From Scytalidium lignicola (lineage: Eukaryota > Ascomycota > Leotiomycetes): 64,000 nucleotides of DNA. Position numbers and translations under genes: made by a program. The DNA is taken from assembly GCA_002812745.2 (NCBI GenBank), contig NCSJ02000010.1, forward strand, positions 186,001 through 250,000, given 5' to 3'. Within the stretch, counting starts at the first letter, position 1, and each line of letters opens with the position of its first letter. Shown piece after piece: positions 10,510 through 22,851 of the stretch. The notes beneath the pieces are model-generated. The model did not search any database, had not been told where the DNA came from, and was given only the letters and a program-made list of their open reading frames with translations.

Positions 10510-13500
10510 ATGGCTCCTGCTCCTCAAAACCTTCCCACAAGGTTCCCTTGTTGGTGCCGGGCGGTATATTCTTGGGGTGGAGAGGTAATGATCTCATTCT
10601 GATAAAGGTTTATCTATACTGATACGATAAAACTAGTCTAAGCGCGACCTCGGATTCATCGAAGGGGATTTAATAGAATGTTTGAATGCCGGAGATGGCT
10701 CATGGTGGATGGGAAGGTTGAGACGCGATAGACGCGTAATGGGACTTTTTCCATCCAATTTTGTGGAAGTGCTTGATGATAGCTTCCGTCCTTCGAACAG
10801 AGCAACGAGTCCAATGCCAGATGCATCCAAAGGACCAAGCCCGTTCAATAACCCTACGGTTGCACAGCCTAGATCGAAGCCGTTTCGGAAGCCTTTCCAA
10901 GCTTACTCGGCCCCCGATACAGCAGCATTGAAGCGGGAGGAGCTACGAAAAAAAGCAACCATATCAAGATCCGTAGCTCCTTCACCAAATCCAAGGAACA
11001 CATACAACAAAGCTCCACGAGCGGTATCGCCAAATCCCATGGTAAATCACAATAGTGTTTCACGAGCACCATCACCAAATCCTCCCTCGAGAGTACCTTC
11101 ACCGAATCCTATAGGACATTATAATAACGTCTCGCGAGCCCCATCACCTAATCCCATGGTCCATCGTAACAGCGTTTCAATAGCGCCATCATCTTTCCCC
11201 CTGAACCATCATAACAGTGTGTCACGAGCACCATCACCAAATCCTATAGATTATCACAATAGCATCTCACGTGCCCCTTCTCCGAATCCTATGAGTCGTC
11301 ACAATAGTATCTCTCGAGCTATATCGCCAGCACCGTCCTTTGGGTATCAAGACCACTCACGAAGCCCATCACCAAACCCCTATCGAGATAATCGCGGATC
11401 CTCTCCTCCACCAATCCCTCCACCACACCGCAGTGCCTATGATCCTCATGCGCCTACAACACCATATCAACATCGTCATAGCATGTCTGGAGAGGGATCA
11501 ACTGGTCCACCATCGCCATCGGGAAGCAGAATGACCCCTTCCCCACTCCGAAGTGCAATGGAAGATGTCATGTCATCGCTACAAGATATGGGACTACCTC
11601 GGGAATCGGAACGGCCCCAATCTCAACTTGATCCCTGGTCGCCTGAAGCGTTTGATCAAACATACATAAACGCAAAACGAGAGAGGGAGCAAAGGCCAAA
11701 ATCAGTCATGGGAATAGGAACTGGGTTTCATGATGAATACGATAACTACGATGATGCGCAACAGTTTAATTCAAGTCTCCAGTCACACTACCACGCGAGG
11801 GACCAACCACCTCCTCAATTGAGTAATTATGTAGAAAGAATGGAAAGTCGTCTCAACAAAATGTATGGCAGCAATAGGCCCTACCAGGAAGACCGTCCCC
11901 CAGCTGTTCCTCCGAAGGCCAATCCATATGACAGGCCAAAGTCAATGGTTGACATCACCATGGCAGGACCTAAAGCACGGCATGGCAAAGCTTATGGAGT
12001 CGGACGTTCCATGCTTGAGCGTACCTTCACCACAAAAACTAACTCCACAAATTCGTCTTCTGGAGGCCGAAGCACCACAACAAATGGGAGCTCTAGCACT
12101 CAACTGACGGAGAGAAGTCTCATGAGTGGACCATCAGCTAGTGGGTTCTCCTCAACCAGTGCTGGAAGTCTTGCACGGAAAAAAGAAGCATTGCAAGGTC
12201 GACCGCACAGTGCCTTCGGATCACGCAAAGATCTTTTCCTAAGAAACAACGGAAGTCAGATAGATTTCAGCAGTAGCAGACCTGACACACCTCTCACTGG
12301 TATTTCATATCATAGCAGCAGTCATGCAACGGGTCAAACGGGTCGAGCCAGGGCTCAATCACAAATTGTATGGAATTCATCGACTATGGAATCTGGCAGC
12401 ATTCTTGGTGGTCTTGTTGCGCCGAAACCGAAGAAGAGCGGGTTCTTCAAGAAAATTATCGAATCAGCTAAAACTGGAGCGGCAAGTGCTCGAAGCAATA
12501 TCGGTTCCAGTGACTCACCGAAGCATCTAGCAATGCAGAAACCAACAATGCAGAATGGTGCTCATGCTATTTCTGGGGGGTTAGGGAGTTCGTTTGGCAG
12601 GGATGCAACTTCTGAAATGGGGTTGGGAGGAGGAGGCCCCATCGACTGGGTTCAAATACGCCGGGATGTGAACCGTTCAAATTCCCTAAGTCATATTGAA
12701 CTTATCGAAAGAAGGGAGCGCTGCCAGATGATGGATTATCCTGCAATTAGTGCTCCAGATGAGCTTTACGAGAATACGGAAGGAGACGAAGGAGCTGATG
12801 GAAATCCAGTTCTAGAACCAACAAACTTTCAAGCTGTCAACCTGGGTCTCGTTGATAAGAACGCAAGGTTTATCAACACTCTGCCTCCAATGACAAATCC
12901 CATCAGCCTCGCAACAGGATTTGTATGTAGACCGTATCGAAGTGACGCGCAGCGTCTTCGAGCCATATTCACCTGGGTCAGTGAGAAGATTGCATGGGAG
13001 GAGGATGTTGATGGTGAGGTTGATTCAAGAAAAGTCATACAAACTAGACGCGGTTGCCCTGAAGAGGTAGCTGTTCTAGTGTTAGATATGTGCTCTGCTG
13101 TTGGTATCCATGCAGAGGTGGTTAGGGGTTATTTGAAGACCCCTGGTGAAGTTCCAGAACTGGGGATCATGCCACGGCCAAACCATTGCTGGAATGCAGT
13201 TCTGGTAGATAATGAATGGAGAGTTATGGATTGCTCACTTGCGAGTCCTTCTCATCCTAAACGAGGATTATATTCTAGTGCTGGATCTCAAGTTGCAGAG
13301 AGCTGGTGGTTTCTTGCGCGCCCTACCGAAATATGCTGGACTCATGTACCTGAGCAATATCAACAGCAGCATATATGCCCACCGATTGCTTATGAGGTGC
13401 TGTTAGCACTCCCATGTGCTTGTCCACCATACTTCAAGCACGGATTGCAAATGGTAGAATACGACACTAGTCTTGTCAGGATAGAAGACCTTGAGATGGT

Positions 13501-14287
13501 GCATATTAGATTTACGGTATCTGAGGATATTGAGTGCGTTGCAGAAGTTGAAGCACGGGCCTTTGAGCGTGATGCAGATGGTGACCTATTTGAGAACGGA
13601 GAGGTGGTGAAGAAGCGTGCCTTAGCTCAAGCAGAATGGGTTGGTGGTCAAAAACGGTACACGGTGAAGGCGGTCCTCCCAGGAGATGAAGGGCACGGTA
13701 TTCTAAAGATTTACGCTGGGAAGCGCGGCCTTATGCATTCTATTAAGGACATTCCACATCCAATGGCCTTTGCTCTTCCTGTTGTTCATATAGGGGAGAA
13801 CCCGCCGTATGAGTTCCTCACTCGCCATCCAACACCTCATGCTCAACGTCATGATTTATACGTCGCGCAGCCACAGTGTCAATTCTTGGCCTTGAATAAT
13901 ACATTCGTCTTTGCTGTTCGCCAACATCCCTCTTCCCTGGGACCCATATCGCCAAATCCAGGAACAGTGTCCCCTGGTCCATTTATTAGACCCACCTCCG
14001 CGATGTCCATATCTAGTTCCTCGGCCTCAGGTTCCAACCCAAGCACAACAAATACCTACTCTTCGAAGAAGCCAGCTAAACTTGCCATTCAATCACCTGG
14101 AGGTAAAATCCTGCGACTTACCAAGAAGGAAGAGAAGATTACGAGTACTAGCCAAGCCACAGAAGTTGGAGATGGTGGAACTTGGGAGACGATTATAAAG
14201 TGTGGGGAGAGAGGCGTTTGGCGCGGTCTAGTCCTTGCCGATAGGACCGCCAGATGGTGTGTTTTTGCTGAATGGACTTGTGTCTAG
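10510..14287 (+). CDS. CYK3: Cytokinesis protein Cyk3-like: SH3 plus transglutaminase-like domain
   Basis: Septum-formation protein; in yeasts Cyk3 acts at the actomyosin ring and promotes chitin synthase activity. Two exons, 10510-10584 and 10637-14287, give 1241 residues. The first exon encodes MAPAPQNLPTRFPCW and the start of an SH3 domain. It continues across the intron as SKRDLGFIEGDLIE, WWMGRL and LFPSNFVEVL. A long Ser/Pro-rich linker carries 15-residue repeats (see repeat entry), a PxxP-type segment (PPAVPPKANPYDRP) and RSMLERTFTT. The transglutaminase-like domain is near residues 720-910: TRRGCPEEVAVLVLDMCSAV, then NHCWNAVLVDNEWRVMDCS. His and Asp of the triad are present. The Cys in RRGCPEE sits about one residue from the usual place, so activity is doubtful, as is generally assumed for Cyk3. 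Predicted cytosolic, recruited to septa. Confidence 0.9.
11030..11326 (+). repeat. Coding tandem repeat, 45-base period (15-residue SRAPSPNP units)
   Basis: Six 15-residue units plus one 9-residue short unit inside the Cyk3-like gene, with consensus PNPxxxHNSxSRAPS. Third-position differences between units show the array is old rather than newly expanded. The repeated R-x-P-S-P / S-P-N-P motifs are candidate proline-directed kinase sites (inference). Confidence 0.85.
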
Positions 14288-15671
14288 AGTGGAGCATGAA
14301 ACATACAGGAGTTTTGCTCTTTGGCGTTTAAAGCGGAACTAAATGAGGATGGGATAGGATAGGTATATGGTATAGAGATCCATGGTGAAATGTTTCTGGA
14401 TGAGACTAGGTTTGATGTAAATTTAAACGCATGGTGGATTTGGCGTTATTTCTGTGTAAGTCTTGAACAGCATGATGCTGGAGTAGTTGGAGTTTTATGT
14501 ATTCAAAGAGTCTAGAGTATGGTTTAATTGAATTTTTTTTCCTTCCTTCAGAGTTTCGTAGAGGTGTATGTGGTGATCAACAAGCCCTAGGGAGTCTATA
14601 ACTCAGCAATACTAGATCCAATATGAGGTCTATCAAGTATCTGGTAACAGATCTGGTATTGCAGGACAGTGGTATGGGATATCCACCAACTTCCGGCAAA
14701 ACATGAAGATATTAGTATCTTTGAATAGATATTAAATTCTCAACGTCTCATGAGAAATCGCCCTTGCGACAAAATGTAGACAATTCATGAGGAAGACAAC
14801 TACTCATAACCCTTTTGTGTAGTACCAGCATCCAAGTACTAATAAAGGGCAAGCCACTTCACCATGCATTAAACCTATTTAATATCTAAGAATATCCAGG
14901 TAAAACCAGCCGAAAGGTTATGTAAAGTGCAACTGCCAAAAACAAGCAATGAAGCTTTATGTGATTCTAAAAAAAAGTGGAAAGAAGTAGAGACGGCGTC
15001 TACTAAGAAAAACATTCATTAACCAGGTGTGTCAAGGCATAAGGTGTATATAATCTTTGCAGTACAAAGCTCAGGGGAGCTTTTTTTATTTTACTTTTTT
15101 ATTCCGCTACTATTTTTAGCTAACGCTACACGTAGGCTACTTCCCGAGCCTAGCATTATTACCAGTATTCCAGCAGAGATCCGCTCTCAGGAGATCATAA
15201 CAGACTCTTATAAGCTCTTATAATCTCGAGGGTCTGGGCCTGCAGGTCCCGCTAGACCTGCCGCAAGCTAACACGGTACTACAGTAACTCCAGTAAAGCC
15301 AAGCCGCGAAGGATGGGAGCAGGGGATTATGCTTCAAAACGCTGTTAGCCCAATCATTTTCTAGTGGTTCACACGTAAACGTCGTAAAAAAACCCCCCGG
15401 ATCGAGGAATCCTTTCGGCAGCCCAACCCCTGAAGAACAAAGTGAGCGAGGACCGGCATAGGCTAATATTACGAGATCTATCGCTGTTTTTAAGTTAGTT
15501 TATTGCCTCACAAACGGTAGACAAGGCTATCATTATGCGCTTTCTTTCTTTCGATCAATCGCTTCTCTAACCACTCTTTTTGGTCTTCCATTTTATAATT
15601 TTGTGTTATGATGTACTCCATTCTTCGTCTAAGGTTACGTCTCTGGCTATTGTAAGGCGAAGTTGAGAAAG
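14288..15671. other. Intergenic region with a GC-rich island
   Basis: 3' UTR of the CYK3-like gene, then a stretch near 15030-15470 with different composition from its AT-rich flanks. It includes an inverted repeat (arms 15242-15248 and 15255-15261, GCAGGTC/GACCTGC, 6-base loop) and short runs A7C6 near 15390. No transposase or reverse-transcriptase motif is visible. It may be a transposon relic, but that is unproven. Confidence 0.35.
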
Positions 15672-18211
15672 ATGACCGAAGAAGCCGTTGAAGGGACCGT
15701 CAGCCGTATGGATGCCGCCGAGGCTTCTCAGAACCCGTTACTAGTCAAGGATGAGAGCCTTGAAGTCGAACAACTTGCAGTGGACGACAGAGCTACTATC
15801 CGAGGAGTAGAAAGTACGATTAAAAATGCTGATTCTAAGTGTGTGCTTTATTACTAAACCGCTGCATGCAAACTCAGCATTGGGTGAAGGCTGACGGGCG
15901 TGTGTTTTCTTCTAGAATATGGCTTGTTTGGGCAATTCTTTGTATAATCAATGCCAGGTTGGTTCTGGTTTCTGGATTCCGTAAGCTCTTCATTTCACAT
16001 AATTTCCTTCTTATTCCGCTTGGATTTCATGTCGTTTTCAATATATAAAATAACTCAACATTAGTTCAAGAAGTCATTGCTAACCAGTGAGACTAGCCTA
16101 TCGTGAGTACTTCACCCCATGGACCCAGGTCCTGGCTCGTCTGCTGCAATACGCATGACCTTCTGAGAATTTGCTTGGCTAACCAGGCACAAGCATTGTG
16201 TTTTGTTGCGCTGGTTTATTTGACAACATACCTCTGTGTTTTACTCATGATATCATCTATTGCCTTAGTTAATATCAAAAAGCCGCGTAGGAAGTGCATA
16301 CGTGCAAAAACACGTAAATCATGCATGGGCTTCAGGAGTCTCTTCACCGCATTGATGTCCACAGTGGGACTAATATGCGGAGCGGAAGGTTTATTACACT
16401 ATCATACTTTTTCGGTGCTTGCCATGCTAGGAGTAAGTCCCCTATATATGATGATCCCTTAGCAAACACTGAATTCCTACTGGATCCTCTATTATGCCAT
16501 AGATTATCTTTTGTTCCAGTTAATACGTAAGTTAAATCTGATCAGGGACTGCCCCGAACCTACTCGATATGGTCTCTATCGAGCCGCAGCAATCTGTGGC
16601 TGCGCCGCCGTGGTTGTTGGTGCAGACTATCGTCTCAGCTTCAAGGGCCTCCTGTTCACTTTGGCTTCATTTTGTGTCCTCCATATCTTTAACTCCATGT
16701 CTGTATCATATCCGGAAAGCCGCCGCCGAGATTTACACACCTGGGAATGCGCATTCAATCACTTCCTTATCTATGGGCAGCCTTTCTTATTAGCAACTGG
16801 CTACGTTGCTTGGAAGCTGGAGGATTTCCCAACTTCATTGGAGATCATCAAAAATTGGAGTTTTATACGAGTATTATTTAGTTTCGCCCTTTACCCCTTA
16901 TGCTATATTCTTTACTACGGAAATAGGCCGCGGGTTTATGGGTGGGAGAATCCTAACCTACCAGTCAGAATGCTGGAAGATCCTAGTGATGAAGCGAATA
17001 CTGTCTTTTCTACAGTATTTCGCGCTTCGTATTTGCTTGTGGTGCTTGGGTTACTGGAAGAGAGAAATGACATCGACTGGATTCAAGTTATTGCCTTCAC
17101 ATCACTCAATGTGTACATCATTGGACCAAAGCATATCAGTCTATATCATTTTAGGTTATATAACTGGATACGACGTGTTGTTCATGTAGCAGAGCGCAAA
17201 CCATCTCTGACCACAGCTTATAGGCCAACTTTTATGTGGACAACAGTTGCGTTATTCTGCACGACTGTCACAATATTGATTCTCACTTGGTCCGGAATTA
17301 TCTTCCTCTATGACGGAACTAGATGGACTGGCCCTGCATTTTCAAGGCTCGTCAACCAGTCCGGGTTTAAGCTAGAGTCTCAACTAGATGTTGTGATTAC
17401 TCACTCAGCTGGAGACTCACTAGAAAAAATAGTGGACACCATTTCTATATTTATATCATTACCGGCTCTCAGAGCAGCAGGCACCCAATTTCACATTTAT
17501 ACCAAGGATTCGAAGCTCAACGAGTCAGAGATTCATGTTGCTTCTTCCGAGGTCACTCCAATAATTCTCCCCGATATTGGTGGTGAGACGGCCTCAATTC
17601 TCTACCACATCACAAAAAGATGGGAAGTTCTGGCAGCACAAACCATCTTTCTCAGCACCTCATCCCACCACACTTCCCAAAGAGCAACTCGACTCAGGAA
17701 TTATTTTATTCCTTCGGACCTGAAGTACGAAACAATGCCAGCAACTGGCTTCCTAAATCTCGGCGAGAGTGAGAGCTGTGCTTGCGATGACTGCTATGAT
17801 TCTTCTGGCTGGCGAGATACGTTCGGTCTCGTACCAAGCATGTGGAGTGCAGCACGCTCAAACAAAGGAATTTGCTCATCAGCTCTCCTGACGTACGGGA
17901 ACAGTTTTGTAGCATCGGCGGATCGGATCCGAAGCACTCCATTGGATGCTTGGGAGGTTCTTTACGAAGCCCTGATCAATGATGACATAAGAAATGCATG
18001 GGCTCATGAGAAGACTAAGATTGGGCGTGAAGGGAAGAAGATCAACGGATTCCCAGATAGTCTCGAGAGACCATTTTTTGGATATACTGTTGAGAGACTC
18101 TGGGGGATCATGTTGCAATGTTCGAATAGGGATATTGCGTGGAATTGCCCGAACTTGGCCCGAGGTTGGAGGAGGGGAGGAGGGAAAGAGGATTGCCAAT
18201 GTATTGACTAG
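15672..18211 (+). CDS. Multi-spanning membrane protein with C-terminal DUF3431 domain
   Basis: Five exons can be joined in frame: 15672-15838, 15916-15980, 16065-16086, 16168-16432 and 16463-18211 (755 residues). A polar N-terminus of ~55 residues precedes hydrophobic segments such as WLVWAILCIINARLVLVSGF, ALCFVALVYLTTYLCVLLMI, LYRAAAICGCAAVVVGA, LLFTLASFCVLHIF, LFSFALYPLCYILYY and FMWTTVALFCTTVTILILTW, about ten in total. From about residue 480 the protein resembles the fungal DUF3431 family: LDVVITHSAGDSLEKIVDTI at its start, SALLTYGNSFVASADRIRS and FFGYTVERLWGIMLQCSNRD near its end. DUF3431 has weak glycosyltransferase-like resemblance in general knowledge, but no function is established. 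A Cys cluster (CACDDC) lies before the end. Exon phases all agree, so I regard the gene as intact. The membrane domain family was not recognised. Confidence 0.72.
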
Positions 18212-18389
18212 GAGTTCGGTTTGTATTTTAGATATAGATAATAATCATAAAGGATACCACAGGCTTTGTCGTCTTAAAGTAGTACATTTTCCATCTCCGG
18301 GGCTATAGATGAAGATCTTGATACAATTAGCCTTCCACCAAGCTCCGAAAACCTTCTATAATAGCACAATAATCGTACAAACCAAGTCA

Positions 18390-19268
18390 TCACTTTCGCA
18401 ACTTCCTAGTCAAGCCCCTTCTTTCAATGTTCGCCGCCTTCCTCTTTGTCGCCTTCCTCCACGCTGTCCATCGGTCCCTTGGTTCAAAAGCCCGAACCTT
18501 TATGCCTGCCTTCTCTGCAGCCCTTCCAATCTCCCAATTAGACTCACGATACATATATCCAGGTCGTAGCTCTAATTTCCTCCACCCCTCCTCTTTCTTC
18601 GCCTTCTTGCTAGCTTTCTTGGATATTATTGGATCAGCAGCCGTACCCTCTAAATCAGCCCTGACAGCGACTTCCTGAATTGGCTCAGGGACCTCCATCT
18701 TGGTAGCAACCATGCCAAACTTCCGCCTCCGCATGCTGTTTCGTGGTAGAGGTAGAACTTGGTCCCGCTCGAATACGACCCCGATGTACTGCCGCTTAGG
18801 ATGTCTCTCTGGATCCTTGTAGTACTTCACGTAACCAGTGGCAGTTGCGTAAATGGTGTGATCTCGGCCCATAGCACAATTCTCTCCTGGGAACCAATGT
18901 GTTCCTCGTTGACGGAATATGATATTACCCGGGATGACATATTGTTCTGTGGTTTGTCGATTCCTCCGTCAGTATAGAGTTCCAAAATGATGCTTCTGAA
19001 AATTTTATCTAAATAATGAATGACAAACGCGGTCCCAATACATACCCCCTGATTTCTTCGCCCCAAGACGTTTCCCGGGTCCATCTTTCGCTTTGTTCAC
19101 TGCTCCTTGTGCTTTATGTGTCGAATGTCGTACGAATACTGAAGGTGCGGTGATCCTCAGCTGTGCAAAAGCTTGATTGAGACAAATCTGGGAACTCCCC
19201 GCTGCACCCTGTCGCCCAATTGAAGAAACAGCTACCCTCAGTTGGGGCTGTAATCGTTGTAACAGCAT
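18390..19268 (-). CDS. Mitochondrial large ribosomal subunit protein bL27m
   Basis: Component of the mitoribosome large subunit near the peptidyl-transferase centre. Two exons, 19268-19046 and 18946-18390, 259 residues. An Arg-rich, acid-poor leader ([20 protein letters not shown]) fits mitochondrial import. The L27 core follows: [25 protein letters not shown], then, across the intron, [21 protein letters not shown] and MGRDHTIYA. The long C-terminal extension of about 125 residues is typical of fungal Mrp7/bL27m. An in-frame ATG at 19373 would add 35 residues. I prefer 19268 because the leader begins there. Divergent from LCL2, with only 195 bases between start codons. Confidence 0.93.
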
Positions 19269-19463
19269 TTTCGCTGCTCTTGAATGTCTTGCGCTCCCCT
19301 GCCGAGTTGTTGAAATAGAATCCCGATATAGCGACAAAAAAGGTTTGGGAACTTCCGGTTGCTGAGTCATCATTCAACGTCGAGATGTTGTTGCCATGTT
19401 GGCCTGAAACCCGTTCCTGCATAGTTTGGCAACAACGTCAATTGAGATAACAGACCAGAGATC

Positions 19464-20007
19464 ATGGCGCGGATGTTCTTCTCTCTTCTTACGGCAGCTC
19501 TTATGCTAGCTGCTGGAGCTCAGGCTCAGTTTGGATTTTTTGAACAAATGTTCAATGGCGGGCAACAACAGCAACAGCATCAGGAACCGCAGAATGTAGC
19601 TTCGGATTCGAATTGGTACCAGCAAAATTACGATAACGGTATTTTATTCCCTAGACCCTTTTTCTATTTTTTTGGTTATATCGGCGTAGTTGCGGTGATT
19701 GCTTAGGATTTACTCAAACTAACATAATTGTCCAGCCCATTGTTCGAACTATCTCTGCCCAGATACTCTAGGTTCGTAGGCTTGTCTTTCTTCTGTCTAC
19801 CAGTTCCGTTCTTCACTTTTTGTTTGGGCTAGTGGTTAACCTAACCAAGCTTGCGTTCACTTCCCCCACCATTGTCCATGTCAACATCCCTCGGTTGAGG
19901 AGAAATTCGAGTTGCAGGACGGCTTGTCTATATGTGTATCGAAGGGTGGTTTCAAGGCCGGTGAGGCGGCAAGAAAGGTAGAATTGGCAAGAAAGGGCTT
20001 AATTTAG
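19464..20007 (+). CDS. LCL2: Long chronological lifespan protein 2 (LCL2-like), secretory pathway
   Basis: Small fungal protein linked in yeast to chronological lifespan and ER-associated degradation. Three exons, 19464-19638, 19736-19771 and 19850-20007, give 122 residues, the family length. A signal peptide ([22 protein letters not shown]) is followed by a Gln-rich linker and a Cys-rich core: [35 protein letters not shown], then [20 protein letters not shown]. The exon 3 acceptor at 19848-19849 was chosen because it yields the conserved LACVxFPHHCPC string. Confidence 0.9.
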
Positions 20008-20874
20008 GCTTTTTATGGGGTTATCAGTATTTTAATTGGGACTTGGATAGTGAAGGTGCTAGGTTTGTTGTTGCATTGGGTCCGGTGTTATGGTGGGATC
20101 TTTCCATGATTAAGACATCTGTAGAGCGATGCTTATGACTGGATAAAAGTATACATTTATTGGTTTATCTGGAATCTATAGTCATCAGCGCGAGAAAGTG
20201 TACGAGAAGGAAAAATATTGATCATTATCATCAATTCATCCATTCTCAATTGGAATTAGTCCGACGTATAGCAATGAGAACGCCCTTTCCTACTTATTTT
20301 GCTTTTCTAGTTGGAATTGCAAATATGACAACTAGCTTCCCATCTTTAGATGTTATATCCATCTGATAATAACCCTCTCTCTGGGGTTGAATAATATGCT
20401 CTTTCAAATCCGCCACATTACAGTCACATAGCGCTTCAACTTTAGTTTCCGATTGAGGTTGCGCCAGATTTGCTTCCTGAAGCTTTCTTTGCCCTTCCAC
20501 CTTCATTCTTCGCTTTAATTTCCTCCTAAATCTCTAGGTGCATCTACTTAACGTGGCTGAACCATCGTACTGAATTAGTTGGGGGCTCTCGTCTCACCAG
20601 CATGTTTGCTACTTTGTTGAATTCAATTTTGCGTATGCAATTACATGTGTATTACCACCACGACTAGGCTATCACCACCTGATATATATTTGTAAGGGGA
20701 ATCATACATATTTGCAAAATAATATTTTTCGTACTGGAAAGCAGGACAAACGNTTTTCATGTGACTGGCTTGAGTCCCGATGAAATGTTTATCCGAAGCC
20801 GAGACTAGCGTGAAAGGGGACTTCTTGATGTTTGTCCGCGACAAGTCTTAAACAGCTAGCTATCAACGGTAAAG
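20008..20874. other. Intergenic region with a weak minus-strand ORF
   Basis: Between LCL2 and the uL1m gene. It holds a 70-codon minus-strand frame (20506-20294) with protein-like composition (CDCNVADLKEHIIQP, then MDITSKDGKLVVIF). Upstream, a splice acceptor CTAG precedes it and could link to another exon, but no partner was found. An N lies at 20752. I do not recognise the ORF and cannot call it a gene. Confidence 0.3.
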
Positions 20875-21880
20875 ATGGCAACACCGTTGCCATGCATAGC
20901 TCAATTGAGCAGGTTATCGCTCGGTGCATCAAGAAGAATAGGATTTCAGGGATCTGCGGCACTTCTCAACTCATCAACGCAAGTCCGGAATTATGGCTCT
21001 GCAAGGAAAATCGTATCGAAAAAGACCACACCAACATCTACCAAGAACTACAATCCTCAAAAGAATAAGAAAAAAGGAGATGCCGGAAAGAAAAAGAAGA
21101 AGCTAAGCACTATGTATAAGCAGTATGACCTGAAGGATATGGACCAATTCTCCTTATGCGATGCTATGAGGTATGTCTTTGACGGTTCTGTATATAAGAG
21201 CTTTATTCACCGTTTTTAGATATATCAGGGCATTCGAAGTCGGACAATCACCAACCTCAGTTAAATACGAAATCCATCTTAAACTTAAATCCCTGAAAAA
21301 CGGCCCAGTTATCCGCAATCGACTACAGCTTCCTCATCCAGTGAAGACTGATACACGGATATGTGTCATATGTCCTCCAGACTCAAAGTATGCTGAAGCA
21401 GCAAAAGCGGCGGGAGCGATATTAGTTGGTGAAGAAGAGGTTTTCGAAGCTGTCAAGGATGGCCGGATTGAATTTGACCGATGCATTTGCCAGACCGACT
21501 CACTCGCAAAGATGAACAAGGCTGGACTGGGAAGGATTTTAGGTCCCAGAGGATTGATGCCAAGTTCTAAGACAGGGACTGTGGTCAAGGACCCAAGCCT
21601 TGTCATAAAGGATTTGATTGGAGGTGCTGAATATAGGGAACGTTTAGGAGTTGTGCGAATGGCTATTGGGCAATTGGGCTTCACGCCAGAAGAGATGCAG
21701 CGCAATATCAAAGCGTTCATTGGAAATGTGAAGAAAGATATGGCACAACTGAGCGATAAGATAAACAAGGAGCTTGTGGAGGTGGTGCTGAGCTCTACAA
21801 ATGCGCCAGGGTTCAGTCTGAATGGTGATTTAAGGAATCCATCCTCCCCTATTTCACCGAAAGATTTGACCGTATTATAG
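20875..21880 (+). CDS. Mitochondrial large ribosomal subunit protein uL1m
   Basis: L1-stalk protein of the mitoribosome. Two exons, 20875-21170 and 21220-21880, 318 residues. N-terminus MATPLPCIAQLSRLSLGASR is a plausible mitochondrial leader, followed by a Lys-rich linker (NKKKGDAGKKKKK). The L1 fold begins around YDLKDMDQFSLCDAMRYIRA (the intron falls inside the Arg codon) and carries the signature IGGAEYRERLGVVRMAIGQL after LGRILGPRGLMPSSKTGTV. A nearby start at 20832 in another frame is not supported. Confidence 0.93.
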
Positions 21881-21981
21881 CCTGTATTACTGTAATTCTA
21901 GTTGTATCATAATCTCAAAAACTTAACACTGGTATCTATTGATAACACAATCGCAATACAATGAACTGCCGTTTCGGAGCA

Positions 21982-22851
21982 TCATTTTGATTTCAAGTCG
22001 TTCAGAATTTTGATTGCCTCTCCTCCAGCATCAAGCTCCCGGTAGATGCCCATCAACTTGATCAACTGCCCCTGTCCCTTTGTACCCAAGGCTTTAGTCT
22101 GCTTCAACGCAGTAGTCAAATCAAGGAGGATCGTATTCCTTACTCTCATCATTCGTGGTTCTTGTGCCACAATGAATGGATGATCCAGACCAATGACAGC
22201 TGTTAGTTGTTCAACTTGACGATAATCAGTAGCTAGTCTCTGGAGCTTTGTTATGCTCGTTCCACCTCCTAGACCAATATCAACTCTTGTAGCTTCTTCT
22301 TCTTCGTCTTCCTCACTATCGCTCCAAGAATCATCCTCAAGTCCATTGGCGCCGCTGGGGAGGGATTCTACTAGGAGCTTATCCTCAAGCTCCTCCAATC
22401 GAGCATCAACCTCAAGCAAGTTACGCCCTAGTGAAATTTGTTTGCTGATATCCTTCTTTTCTTTGAGAAGGCCTTCAACCTCCACTTTACGTTCCCTGAC
22501 CTTACTCCTTACATCTTCAACTCCTCTCTTGAATCCCAGCAGGCCAACTCTCACATCTTCCACTTTTTCTTCTCCGCCTTTCAGGTCAGAACCTAGGCTT
22601 AGAAACTGCTCATAATTGGTGTTTACCAGGTCTAGCAACTCTTTTGAAAGAAATTGAGACCGTTCACGTAGGTCAGTCCTGAAATCTTCCAAAGTCTGAT
22701 GCCGGTCTGAAAGTGTGGACAAGTATGCCAATGCATCGAAATCTGGCTTTAGAAAGTCGCTTCTTGGCAGAGCTTCCGGATATGGGAGGTTATCCTCATC
22801 ATCATTTGACGAGATGCTCTCTGATTCTGCACCGAAGTAGAACTTGCTCAT
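21982..22851 (-). CDS. COG2: Conserved oligomeric Golgi complex subunit 2 (short fungal form)
   Basis: Lobe A subunit of the COG tethering complex in intra-Golgi retrograde transport. Single exon of 289 residues. N-terminal motif LPRSDFLKPDFDALAYLSTL followed by long coiled-coil helices (RERSQFLSKELLDLVNTNYE, LKEKKDISKQISLGRNLLEV) is characteristic of the COG2 N-terminal domain. An acidic loop (DDSWSDSEEDEEEE) splits the protein. Fungal Cog2 is generally far shorter than the ~730-residue animal protein, so this length is normal and not a truncation. Confidence 0.87.
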   Translation of the reverse strand: MSKFYFGAESESISSNDDEDNLPYPEALPRSDFLKPDFDALAYLSTLSDRHQTLEDFRTDLRERSQFLSKELLDLVNTNYEQFLSLGSDLKGGEEKVEDVRVGLLGFKRGVEDVRSKVRERKVEVEGLLKEKKDISKQISLGRNLLEVDARLEELEDKLLVESLPSGANGLEDDSWSDSEEDEEEEATRVDIGLGGGTSITKLQRLATDYRQVEQLTAVIGLDHPFIVAQEPRMMRVRNTILLDLTTALKQTKALGTKGQGQLIKLMGIYRELDAGGEAIKILNDLKSK

